A stretch of 64,000 nucleotides of DNA from Chryseobacterium sp. MYb7. Lineage in GTDB: Bacteria > Bacteroidota > Bacteroidia > Flavobacteriales > Weeksellaceae. Shown one piece after another: positions 50,405 through 59,355 of this stretch. The stretch lies in NCBI RefSeq assembly GCF_002979455.1, contig NZ_PCOU01000014.1:1-64000 (forward strand). Reading direction: 5' to 3'. The notes under the pieces were generated by a model. It ran no database searches, had not been told where the DNA came from, and saw only the letters and a program-made list of their open reading frames with translations. The position numbers were made by a program, and so were the translations under genes. Every line of letters starts with the position of its first letter. Within the stretch, counting starts at the first letter, position 1.

Positions 50405-52246
50405 ATGGAATCTTTAAACAATATCAATGCGCTTACTCTCATCTTTGTATCTGTTCTTATTTTTGCAATAGCTTATCGTTTTTATGGTATTTTTATTGCC
50501 AATAAAGTCCTCAGGCTCAACGACCAGAATATGACCCCTGCTGTGGAATTTGCAGACGGTAAAGATTATGTTGCTACCAATAAAAATGTACTTTTCGGAC
50601 ATCATTTTGCAGCTATTGCAGCGGCTGGGCCTTTGGTAGGACCTGTTCTTGCTGCCCAGTTCGGATATCTCCCCGGTGCTTTATGGATATTGATAGGATG
50701 CGTACTGGGAGGCGGAGTACATGATATGATTGTACTCTTTGCTTCCGTGAGACATAAAGGGCAGAGTCTTGCGACGATTGCTTCTAAAGAAATCGGAAAG
50801 GCAACAGGAACTGTAGCAGGTTTTGCCATTCTTTTTATCCTGATTCTTACCCTTGCCGGTTTATCTCTAGCCTGTATCAACGCGATGCATGAAGCTTCAT
50901 GGTCTCTTTTTACTGTTGTGATTACTATGCCGATTGCGATCATTATGGGACTGATTATGCGTTATAAAAAGAACAGCGTTCTGTTTGCAAGTATTTTGGG
51001 AGGAATTCTTCTGATTGCAGGGATTATCGGAGGACACACCCTGATGCAGAATCCTACAATGAATAGTTTATTTTCCTGGGATATTAAAACCATTTCTATT
51101 GCGATTCCTCTCTATGGTTTTATTGCTTCTGTATTACCGGTATGGCTTCTTTTGGTTCCGAGAGATTATCTTTCGACTTACTTAAAAATAGGAACCATTA
51201 TCATGCTGGCCATCGGAGTAATTGTCATCCATCCTACTATACAAATGCCGGCTATTACTGCTTTTGTTAACGGCGGTGGTCCTATTATTGGCGGTCCGGT
51301 ACTTCCTTTTATCTTCATTGTGATTGCCTGTGGAGCGATTTCCGGATTTCATGCTGTGATTGCTACAGGAACTACTCCGAAAATGCTGAACAAAGAAAGA
51401 GAAATTCTTTTCGTAGGATATGGAGCCATGCTGGTGGAAGGTTTTGTAGCACTGATGGCACTTATTGCTGCCTGTACATTGATGCCGGGTGATTATTTTG
51501 CGATCAACACTCCCAAAGAGGCTTATGATTCTTTTCTTGCGGCACATCCATCTTTACACGGTGTAGATATCGATTATTATTCACAGAAAATAGGTATTGA
51601 TCTGTATGGAAGAACCGGAGGGGCTGTATCGCTGGCTGTGGGAATGGCACATATTTTCAACAAAATTCCGTATATGGATCAGTTGACGGCTTATTGGTAT
51701 AATTTCGCGATTATGTTTGAGGCGGTATTTATTCTTACGGCTATTGATGCCGGAACAAGGGTTGGACGCTTCTTTTTACAGGAAATGCTGGGGTCTGTGG
51801 TTCCAAAATTTAATGATAAAAACTGGATTCCGGGAATTATTATCAGCAGTATTCTTTTCACCTTTGCATGGGGATACCTGGTGTACACCGGAAATGTAAA
51901 CAGCATCTGGCCGCTATTCGGAATCAGCAATCAGCTGCTGGCAGCCTGTGGACTTATTGTCTGTACAACGATGCTTATTAGGATGAAAAGAGGAAAATAT
52001 GCCTTATGTTCGGCTATTCCGGGTGTTTTCATGGCTGGAATTACATTCTGGGCGGGCTATATTCAGGTAACAGCTATTTATATTCCGAAAGGACAGTATT
52101 TACTGGCAGTTTTAGCGGCGACAGCTATGATTCTTATGCTTATTGTATTCATAGGAGCATTCAGAAAGTGGTATCAGCTGCTTCAGATCAATACAACTGA
52201 AATTGACCATTATGGTGAACCTGTGAAAGAATTGGTAGAAAGATAA
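50405..52246 (+). CDS. cstA: CstA-family carbon starvation transporter
   Basis: 613-aa polytopic membrane protein for peptide or pyruvate uptake. N-terminal motifs RLNDQNMTPAVEFADGKDY and GHHFAAIAAAGPLVGPVLA are strongly CstA; GGGVHDMIVLFASVRHKGQS, GFHAVIATGTTPKML and AIDAGTRVGRFFLQEMLG follow. It is the shorter (about 600 aa) bacteroidotal form. A hairpin at 52265-52297 separates it from the convergent TonB receptor. Confidence 0.93.
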   Translation: MESLNNINALTLIFVSVLIFAIAYRFYGIFIANKVLRLNDQNMTPAVEFADGKDYVATNKNVLFGHHFAAIAAAGPLVGPVLAAQFGYLPGALWILIGCVLGGGVHDMIVLFASVRHKGQSLATIASKEIGKATGTVAGFAILFILILTLAGLSLACINAMHEASWSLFTVVITMPIAIIMGLIMRYKKNSVLFASILGGILLIAGIIGGHTLMQNPTMNSLFSWDIKTISIAIPLYGFIASVLPVWLLLVPRDYLSTYLKIGTIIMLAIGVIVIHPTIQMPAITAFVNGGGPIIGGPVLPFIFIVIACGAISGFHAVIATGTTPKMLNKEREILFVGYGAMLVEGFVALMALIAACTLMPGDYFAINTPKEAYDSFLAAHPSLHGVDIDYYSQKIGIDLYGRTGGAVSLAVGMAHIFNKIPYMDQLTAYWYNFAIMFEAVFILTAIDAGTRVGRFFLQEMLGSVVPKFNDKNWIPGIIISSILFTFAWGYLVYTGNVNSIWPLFGISNQLLAACGLIVCTTMLIRMKRGKYALCSAIPGVFMAGITFWAGYIQVTAIYIPKGQYLLAVLAATAMILMLIVFIGAFRKWYQLLQINTTEIDHYGEPVKELVER

Positions 52247-52264
52247 AATTCATATTACATAAAG

Positions 52265-52297
52265 AAAAAACAGTTCAGGATTTCTGAACTGTTTTTT
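52265..52297. terminator. Bidirectional terminator between cstA and TonB receptor
   Basis: Stem cagttcag (52271-52278) with ctgaactg (52284-52291), flanked by A6 and T6, serving both convergent genes. Confidence 0.9.
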
Positions 52298-52319
52298 ATA
52301 ACATTATCTTATGTTTTAT

Positions 52320-55088
52320 TTAAAAATTGAAATTAAGCCTAGCAAAAACATATCTTCCATTCTGCCCAAACTGTGAAGTGGAACGTGAATAGATAAACTG
52401 GTCATTATTGGTAGAAGCTGTAAGGTTTTTTGTTGGATAAATATCAAACAAATTGTTTACGCCTAAAGTCAATCCTACATATTTTGTAAACTGGTAAGCG
52501 GCAGATAAATCCGTAATGATTTTATCTCCGATCGGCTGGTGTTCATTAAAATCAATAATTCCGTCTCCGTTTACATCAATAATATCAGCTCCTGTTACTT
52601 TTCCAAAATAGGTATTTCTTAGGTAGAAACTTGCACCCTTCCATGAAAGCGTGTGAGAAAGACTGGCTTTTACTCTAGGTACAGCTTCTTCCAGATAGAC
52701 TCTTGATTTTTCAGAGAAGTATACTTTTTCAAGCTGTGGCGACTGTAAAAGTCCTGCAGAATGGATATCACCCACCTGTTTTGTTTTATTAAGGTTAATA
52801 GCGAAGTTGTTATCTAATTTAAATCCAGAGAATCTGGCATTGTGTGAAATCACTACATCTAAACCTTTTGTTTCTGTATCAATAGCATTCGTAAAGAACT
52901 GTGCAGCATTGATTCCCAACTGATCATAAGCTTCCTGTGCTTTCTGAGGAACACTTGCTCTTAAGAACTGGTCGGTAAGAATGATACGGTTATCAATTCT
53001 CGTAAAATATCCGTCCGCAGTAAAGGTAAGACTAGCCGAAGGAATTTTGTAAGTAAATCCTACACTTGCTGATTTGGATGTTTCCTGCTTCAGTTTTGGC
53101 ATATCCAGTAATCCTGCCAGTTGAGAATCATTACTGAAAGTTCCTACTTCCAGAAGTTGATTATTCGTGAATAATGTAGACGTTACATTATAATAAATCT
53201 GATGAATAGATGGTGCTCTGAATCCCGTAGAACCTGCAAATCTCACATTGAAATTAGGGGCTACCTTGATTCTTGAAGCCAATTTATAATTGAATGTAGA
53301 CCCGAAATCTGAATAGTTTTCATATCTGGCTGCAGCATCTACCAATAACCAGTTGGTAAAGTTAAATTCCACGTCTGCATAGGCTGCTACCGATTGTCTG
53401 TTTTTATCTACAGCATTTCCAGGCTTAAATCCATTGAATACCTGTGATCCTCCGGGAAGCGCAGCTCCAAAGAAGTCTGTAGGTCTCACAGAGTTTCCGT
53501 TCCATACATTTCCGGAAGCATCATAGGTTGCATAAGAAGCTTCTTCACCCTGAGTGATTTTAAAATTCTCATAACGGTGCTCAGCTCCGAATGCTACGTT
53601 GATTCCTTCCCATACATCATATTTTTTAGAGAAATCTAAATTGATGGTATTTTGAGAAAATCTTAATCCACCTGCATTAAACTCTCTTGGTGAATCAAAA
53701 CGCAAAGAGGTATTTCCTGTATTCTGGATATTATAGGTAAATGAATTCTGTCCGTAGGTATTACTGAAATCAATATTCCAGCCTTCCCAGTTTCCTTTGA
53801 TTCCCGCTGCTAATGAGATATCCTGAATATCCGTTCCGATCTGTGGAAGGTAACCATTAGGATACAATCCTGTAAAAGTTCTGCTTTCGCTTGGTCTTCT
53901 GTAAAATCCTCCGGAAGTACCGTGTCTTATGCTGTATCCTCCAAAAGTATATACTTTCCAGTTATCACTTACAGGAATCTCAGCATTTACAAAAAACTGG
54001 TGATTATTAAGCTTAGACTGCCCTACCTGCATATTAAAATCTTTTCTCGTCTGTCCTCTGTAAGCCAGCTCCTGATCTGTAATATAATTAAGCTGATCTC
54101 TGGTAAAACTTGCAGATTTCAAAACATTCTGTAATGCGGAAATCGTATTGGCTCCCTGAATAGAATTTTGCAAATCTGGAGAGAAATAGCTTACATTCTG
54201 TGCATACTGATGGATGTAATTCACAAGCTGCTGTGAATTAGGAGTATTGTTTATATTCGTAAAAAGAGAAGAAAGATTCACTCCGTCATTTAATGCACGC
54301 TGTTCAATAGCATTATAAGCATTATAAATAGGTCCACTTTCTGTTCCTGCTCTGTACGTTGGATTTCTGAATTGTGAAGACCAGGTAATATTAAAGAAAC
54401 CGCCTTTGGTTCCGATTTTATTTCCATAGTTCAAATCCAGCTGAATATTCTGCCCATCAAAATCTCCGGTATGATCGTTAGCTGTTGGCGTAAGGTTTCC
54501 ACCATAACTTATCTGTCCTGCCAGTTTTCCCGTATCTCTTTTCAGATCAAGGTTGATCACTCCGGCAATGGCATCAGACCCATATTGTGCAGAAGCTCCG
54601 TCTCTTAATACTTCAATTCGGTTCAAAGCGAAAGACGGAATAGCATTCAAATCGGTTCCAACAGTACCTCTTCCGGGTGTTCCGTTTACGTTCACCAGTG
54701 CTGAAGTATGTCTTCTTTTTCCATTCACCAAAACCAAAACCTGATCTGGTCCCAAACCTCTCAGCTGGGCAGGATCCAAGTGATCTGTACCATCAGAATT
54801 GGTCTGAATAGTGGAAGTAAATGAAGGCGCTACAGCATTCAGGATTTGCCCGATATTGGTTTGTGGAAGTATAATTGAAGATTCTTTTACATTGAATACA
54901 TCTACGGGAACCGGGCTGTCAACTTTAGATCTTGCTCCGGCTCTGGAACCCAATACTACTACTTCTTCTACATTATTGGTCTTTATGGTGTCTTTATTTG
55001 TTTTTATGCTGTCTTTTTCCTGTCCGTAAGTAAATACGCCGAGGAAAAACAGAACAGAGGCCGAAAGAATAGTTTTCTTATTATTCAT
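52320..55088 (-). CDS. TonB-dependent receptor
   Basis: 922-aa outer-membrane transporter. Signal peptide (FLGVFTYGQ), TonB-box-like VEEVVVLGSRAGAR, plug with LDPAQLRGLGPDQVLVLVNG and IEVLRDGASAQYGSDAIAGV, and a barrel ending in VFARLNFNF with terminal Phe. There is no N-terminal carboxypeptidase-regulatory domain and no SusD partner, so it is not a SusC. Ligand unknown; peptide or metal chelate are options. Convergent with cstA and behind a canonical promoter. Confidence 0.9.
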   Translation of the reverse strand: MNNKKTILSASVLFFLGVFTYGQEKDSIKTNKDTIKTNNVEEVVVLGSRAGARSKVDSPVPVDVFNVKESSIILPQTNIGQILNAVAPSFTSTIQTNSDGTDHLDPAQLRGLGPDQVLVLVNGKRRHTSALVNVNGTPGRGTVGTDLNAIPSFALNRIEVLRDGASAQYGSDAIAGVINLDLKRDTGKLAGQISYGGNLTPTANDHTGDFDGQNIQLDLNYGNKIGTKGGFFNITWSSQFRNPTYRAGTESGPIYNAYNAIEQRALNDGVNLSSLFTNINNTPNSQQLVNYIHQYAQNVSYFSPDLQNSIQGANTISALQNVLKSASFTRDQLNYITDQELAYRGQTRKDFNMQVGQSKLNNHQFFVNAEIPVSDNWKVYTFGGYSIRHGTSGGFYRRPSESRTFTGLYPNGYLPQIGTDIQDISLAAGIKGNWEGWNIDFSNTYGQNSFTYNIQNTGNTSLRFDSPREFNAGGLRFSQNTINLDFSKKYDVWEGINVAFGAEHRYENFKITQGEEASYATYDASGNVWNGNSVRPTDFFGAALPGGSQVFNGFKPGNAVDKNRQSVAAYADVEFNFTNWLLVDAAARYENYSDFGSTFNYKLASRIKVAPNFNVRFAGSTGFRAPSIHQIYYNVTSTLFTNNQLLEVGTFSNDSQLAGLLDMPKLKQETSKSASVGFTYKIPSASLTFTADGYFTRIDNRIILTDQFLRASVPQKAQEAYDQLGINAAQFFTNAIDTETKGLDVVISHNARFSGFKLDNNFAINLNKTKQVGDIHSAGLLQSPQLEKVYFSEKSRVYLEEAVPRVKASLSHTLSWKGASFYLRNTYFGKVTGADIIDVNGDGIIDFNEHQPIGDKIITDLSAAYQFTKYVGLTLGVNNLFDIYPTKNLTASTNNDQFIYSRSTSQFGQNGRYVFARLNFNF

Positions 55089-55128
55089 AGTTTAGAATTT
55101 GATTAACATTTATGTTTTTTACAAGGTG

Positions 55129-55158
55129 CAAATGTAAAATTTATTTATTAGTCCACAA
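55129..55158 (-). promoter_or_regulatory. TonB receptor promoter
   Basis: Minus-strand TTG (55156-55158), 19-bp spacer, TACATTTG (55129-55136): a full Bacteroidota promoter. Confidence 0.75.
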
Positions 55159-55247
55159 AACTAATAGACTTTGTTTTTGTAAAAAATAGTTATCGTTTCT
55201 TTCTATCCCTTATTTAAAGTTATGATAAATTAAGGAAACTTTCATAA

Positions 55248-55278
55248 AAAAACGGATCCAAAAATTGAATCCGTTTTC
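55248..55278 (-). terminator. Terminator after the helicase gene
   Basis: Stem aaaacggat with atccgtttt around a loop, followed on the minus strand by a T run. Confidence 0.8.
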
Positions 55279-55297
55279 TTTATATTTTATTTTGAAA

Positions 55298-57628
55298 TTA
55301 AATTTTAGTTAGCTTAGCATATTTCAGGATCAGGTTTTTCTCACCCTCATGGATGAAAATAACTTTTGCTTTGATATTCTGAGGATCTGTTCCATCCAGG
55401 AAAGAAACTTCCCCTATTCCGAAACGGTCATGTCTCACTTTATCTCCCACTTCAATATCCTGAGAAGAAGCTCCGCTTGGATTAATAATTTTAGCAGTGC
55501 TTACCGGTTTCAGTTTTCTGACTTCCTGAGCTGGCTTCGAAGTATCTCCTCTATCGATAGTTTTCTTTTCCACCTTTTTGAAAGATTTCATTTCGGAAGG
55601 ATGTTCATCAAAGATATTGGACCTCACTCCCGAATTATTGATAAATCTTTTTTCCAAAGCAGGATTAAGGAATTCGATATATTGATCATCAATTTCACTT
55701 AAGAATCTTGAAGGTTCCGCATCCGTAATTTTCCCCCATTGGAAACGGGAAACAGCATAGGAGAAAAAGACCTGCTTTTCAGCTCTTGTCAATGCCACGT
55801 AGAATAATCTTCTTTCTTCTTCCAGATCTTCTCTTGTTGCCGAGCTCATAAAACTAGGGAACAGGTTTTCTTCCAATCCTACTAAGTGTACCACCGGGAA
55901 TTCCAATCCTTTTGAAAGGTGAATCGTCATCAATGAAACCATATCATCTCCCAATTCTTTATCCTGAGTATCTGCAGAAAGTGCAATGTTTTCAAGGAAG
56001 TTGGAAAGACTCGGATCACCATCTTCAAGCTGCATCTGCTCTTCAATGAATCCCTGCATGGAGTTCATCAATTCCTGTACGTTTTCTACTCTTGAAATCC
56101 CTTCAGGCGTCTGATCATCTTTTAAAAATTTGATTAAACCGCTTCGTTTTGCTACTTCCATAGCAACACTGTAAGCCGTTTCTGTTTTCAGCAATACCTG
56201 AAAAGCCTTAATCATAGACCAGAAATCGTTCAGTTTGTTCAAAACTCCATTATTCAGCCCTAGCTGCGGAGCATACATCGGAAGATTTTCCAATACTTTT
56301 GAAACTGCAATATTGTGAGCGTCTGCAAAAACGATCAGTTTATTTTGTGTTGTTTCCCCAATTCCTCTTGCAGGATAATTGATAATCCTCATCAACGCTT
56401 CAGAATCATTTTCATTAATCAGCAGACGAAGATAACCAATAAGGTCTTTTACTTCTTTTCTTTGGTAGAAAGAAAGTCCTCCATATACTTTGTACGGAAT
56501 ATTTTTACGTCTCAGCGCATCTTCAAAAGCACGTGTCTGAGAGTTTGTTCTGTATAAAATAGCAAAATCGCTATATTTTCTCTGATCACGGTTACGAAGT
56601 TCCCAGATGTTTCCTGCTACGAAATTCGCTTCATCAGCATCAGAAAGAGATCGGTAAATTTTGATCTTATCCCCTTCTTCATTATCACTGAATACATTTT
56701 TCTTAAACTGCTGCAGGTTTTTAGCAATAACAACATTAGCAGCATTTACAATATTCTGTGTAGAACGGTAATTTTGTTCCAATGATACCGTTTTAGCATC
56801 CGTATAATCTTTTTTAAAGTTTAAGATATTATAGATATTCGCTCCACGGAAGGAATAGATAGACTGAGCATCATCTCCTACTACACAAATATTCTCAAAT
56901 TTTGAAGCCAAAGCTTTTACAATAAGATACTGAGAGTGATTCGTATCCTGGTACTCATCTACCATGATATATCGGAATCTGTCCTGATATTTCGCCAATA
57001 CTTCCGGAAAACGGGTCAACAGTTCATTGGTTTTCAACAAAAGATCATCAAAATCCATAGATCCGTTTCTGAAACACTGATCCACATATTTCTGATAAAT
57101 CTGTCCGATGAATTTCATATTTGCTTTTTCATCCGCTTCCATCAATTCTGGATTGTTGAAATAAGCTTTTACGGTAATCAAATTATTCTTGTAAGTTGAA
57201 ATTCTTGCCTGAACTTTTTTAGGTTTATAAAGATCTGCATCAATATTCATATCCTTCAAAACCTTTTTAATCACATTCAGGGCATCCTGCTGATCATAAA
57301 TCGTAAAATTGGAAGGATATCCAAGATAATGGGATTCAATTCTCAGAATTCTTGCAAAAACAGAGTGAAAAGTTCCCATCCAAAGACTTCTTGCATTGCT
57401 GTCCCCTACTACTTTTGCGATACGGTCTTTCATTTCTCGGGCCGCTTTATTGGTAAAGGTAAGAGCCAGGATATTGAAAGGGTCTATTCCGTTGTGTATT
57501 AAATGGGCAATACGCATGGTCAGTACACGCGTTTTCCCGGAACCTGCTCCGGCAAGCACCATCAAAGGCCCTTGTAAAGAGGTAACGGCTTCATATTGTG
57601 ATTCATTGAGTCCTTTCAAATAGTCCAT
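55298..57628 (-). CDS. pcrA: UvrD/PcrA-type DNA helicase
   Basis: 776-aa superfamily 1A 3'-5' helicase for repair and replication restart. Walker A AGAGSGKT at 26-33, motif II VDEYQDTNHSQY, motif III GDDAQSIYSFRGA, motif IV/V QNYRST and TIHLSKGLEFP, motif VI YVALTRAEK. The C-terminal Tudor-like KVRHDRFGIGEVSFLDG is typical of PcrA/UvrD. The start at 57628 (MDYLKGLNESQYEAV) is the family norm; an upstream ATG at 57652 lies in the -7 box. Confidence 0.93.
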   Translation of the reverse strand: MDYLKGLNESQYEAVTSLQGPLMVLAGAGSGKTRVLTMRIAHLIHNGIDPFNILALTFTNKAAREMKDRIAKVVGDSNARSLWMGTFHSVFARILRIESHYLGYPSNFTIYDQQDALNVIKKVLKDMNIDADLYKPKKVQARISTYKNNLITVKAYFNNPELMEADEKANMKFIGQIYQKYVDQCFRNGSMDFDDLLLKTNELLTRFPEVLAKYQDRFRYIMVDEYQDTNHSQYLIVKALASKFENICVVGDDAQSIYSFRGANIYNILNFKKDYTDAKTVSLEQNYRSTQNIVNAANVVIAKNLQQFKKNVFSDNEEGDKIKIYRSLSDADEANFVAGNIWELRNRDQRKYSDFAILYRTNSQTRAFEDALRRKNIPYKVYGGLSFYQRKEVKDLIGYLRLLINENDSEALMRIINYPARGIGETTQNKLIVFADAHNIAVSKVLENLPMYAPQLGLNNGVLNKLNDFWSMIKAFQVLLKTETAYSVAMEVAKRSGLIKFLKDDQTPEGISRVENVQELMNSMQGFIEEQMQLEDGDPSLSNFLENIALSADTQDKELGDDMVSLMTIHLSKGLEFPVVHLVGLEENLFPSFMSSATREDLEEERRLFYVALTRAEKQVFFSYAVSRFQWGKITDAEPSRFLSEIDDQYIEFLNPALEKRFINNSGVRSNIFDEHPSEMKSFKKVEKKTIDRGDTSKPAQEVRKLKPVSTAKIINPSGASSQDIEVGDKVRHDRFGIGEVSFLDGTDPQNIKAKVIFIHEGEKNLILKYAKLTKI

Positions 57629-57651
57629 ACAGCAAAAAAATTTTGGGAACA

Positions 57652-57659
57652 CAAAATTA
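57652..57659 (-). promoter_or_regulatory. -7 box for the helicase gene
   Basis: TAATTTTG on the minus strand, 23 bp before the chosen ATG. Confidence 0.5.
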
Positions 57660-57739
57660 AGGTATTCGGAGGAGAATTCAAACTTTCATATAGAAGTTAG
57701 GAATTTGAAGTATTCAGTTTTGAGTTGTTAACAATATTT

Positions 57740-57890
57740 GTCAATGGTCAATTCGCTTCGCTAGTGAATTGTGAATGATTAGCCATCAATTAAAAAATTT
57801 CTTTATAATGATTATTCATAATCTCAAATCTCGCAACCCGAATTCCATAACAAATTGACAAGTGAAACGAATTCACCATTCATCATTCAT
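57740..57890. repeat. Dispersed gaccattgaccattcac-type repeat, copy 2
   Basis: Left arm gtcaatggtcaattcgcttcg, shown as gtcaatggtcaattcgc; a centre with ctcaaatctcgcaacccga; right arm acgaattcaccattcatcat. It fills most of the 361-bp gap between the helicase and the M16 genes. No other feature is seen there. Confidence 0.65.
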
Positions 57891-57989
57891 ATTTTAATCT
57901 CTAATTTTTTTCTTTAAATAATATATTTCCAAAAACTTTGTAACATTTAATTCACTTTTCATACTAATTATCAAACAATTTAAAATTTT

Positions 57990-59303
57990 ATGAAAAAACG
58001 ATTTATTTCTGCTGTTGCTATAGCTTTTTTCGGGCTAATCCTGAATGCACAGCAAATCAAATTCGAAGAGTATGACCTTCCCAACGGTCTTCACGTAATT
58101 CTTCATCAGGATAACTCAGCTCCTATTGTGACGACAGGCGTAATGTATCATGTTGGTGGTAAAGATTATGAAAAAGGAAGAAGTGGTTTTGCCCATTTCT
58201 TTGAACATCTTTTATTCGAAGGAACTCCTAATATCAAAAGAGGAGACTGGTTCAAAATCGTTTCTTCAAATGGAGGAGAGAACAATGCTAATACCACCCT
58301 TGACAGAACTTATTATTATGAAACCTTCCCTTCCAACAATGAACAACTTGGACTTTGGATGGAGGCTGAAAGAATGCGTCACCCTGTTATCAATCAGATC
58401 GGTATTGATACACAAAGAGAGGTTGTAAAAGAAGAGAAAAGATTGAGATATGATAATAAGCCTTATGGCAATTTTATACACAAAATTCAAGAAAATCTAT
58501 TTATTAAACACCCTTATCATAATCCTAATATTGGACTAATGGAAGATCTGAGTTCTGCTAAATTAGAAGAATTCCAGGCCTTCTATAAAAAGTATTATGT
58601 TCCGAATAATGCAACTTTGGTAGTGGCAGGAGATATCAAACCTGAACAGACTAAAAAATGGATCGAAACGTATTATGGGGGAATTCCAAAAGGAACCCTT
58701 TATCCAAAAGATTTCCCGAAAGAAACTCCTATCACTCAGGAAAAAGAAGTGACTGCTATTGATTCGAACATTCAGACTCCCGCTTATATTTTCTCATACA
58801 GGACACCTTCTAATAAAGAAAAAGATGCTTATGTCCTGGATATGCTTTCTTCTTATTTAAGCAACGGTAAATCTTCAGTTTTATATAAAAAATTAGTTGA
58901 CCAGGATAAAAAAGCCCTTCAAGTGGGAGCTTTCAATCAGGGTTTTGAAGACTATAGTATTTTCGCATTCTATGCGATTCCAATGGGACAGACCACAAAA
59001 CAGACTTTACAGACTGACATTGATGCTGAAATCAAAAAACTTCAAACTACTTTAATCTCTGAAGAAGATTATCAAAAACTTCAGAACCAATACGAAAACC
59101 AGTTTGTAAATGCCAATTCAAGTATTGAGGGAATAGCTGGTTCATTGGCAACCAACCACGTATTGATGGGGGACACGAATTTGATCAACAAAGAAATCGA
59201 CATTTACAGATCTATCACAAGACAGGATCTTCAAAATGCTGCTAAAAAGTATCTTAATTCTAACCAAAGAATAATCATTAATTACGTATCGGAGAAAAAG
59301 TAA
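57990..59303 (+). CDS. M16 zinc metallopeptidase (active subunit)
   Basis: 437-aa exported protease; signal peptide ends near LNAQQ. The inverted zinc motif HFFEH lies at 69-73 in GFAHFFEHLLFEGTPN, followed by the ENNANTTLDRTYYYETFP stretch of substrate-binding strands (read here as NANTTLDRTYYYETFP). Single N- and C-domain half-length as in other two-subunit M16B enzymes. It is followed 52 bp downstream by a partner lacking the zinc motif. Confidence 0.9.
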   Translation: MKKRFISAVAIAFFGLILNAQQIKFEEYDLPNGLHVILHQDNSAPIVTTGVMYHVGGKDYEKGRSGFAHFFEHLLFEGTPNIKRGDWFKIVSSNGGENNANTTLDRTYYYETFPSNNEQLGLWMEAERMRHPVINQIGIDTQREVVKEEKRLRYDNKPYGNFIHKIQENLFIKHPYHNPNIGLMEDLSSAKLEEFQAFYKKYYVPNNATLVVAGDIKPEQTKKWIETYYGGIPKGTLYPKDFPKETPITQEKEVTAIDSNIQTPAYIFSYRTPSNKEKDAYVLDMLSSYLSNGKSSVLYKKLVDQDKKALQVGAFNQGFEDYSIFAFYAIPMGQTTKQTLQTDIDAEIKKLQTTLISEEDYQKLQNQYENQFVNANSSIEGIAGSLATNHVLMGDTNLINKEIDIYRSITRQDLQNAAKKYLNSNQRIIINYVSEKK

Positions 59304-59355
59304 TCATTTTAACTTTTCGGGTTACCTATGGTTATAAAAAATTAAATTTTTACAA

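Noticed and set aside
52320..55088. SusC/SusD polysaccharide utilisation locus
   Set aside because: The receptor lacks the carboxypeptidase-regulatory N-terminal domain and no SusD or glycoside hydrolase gene is nearby.
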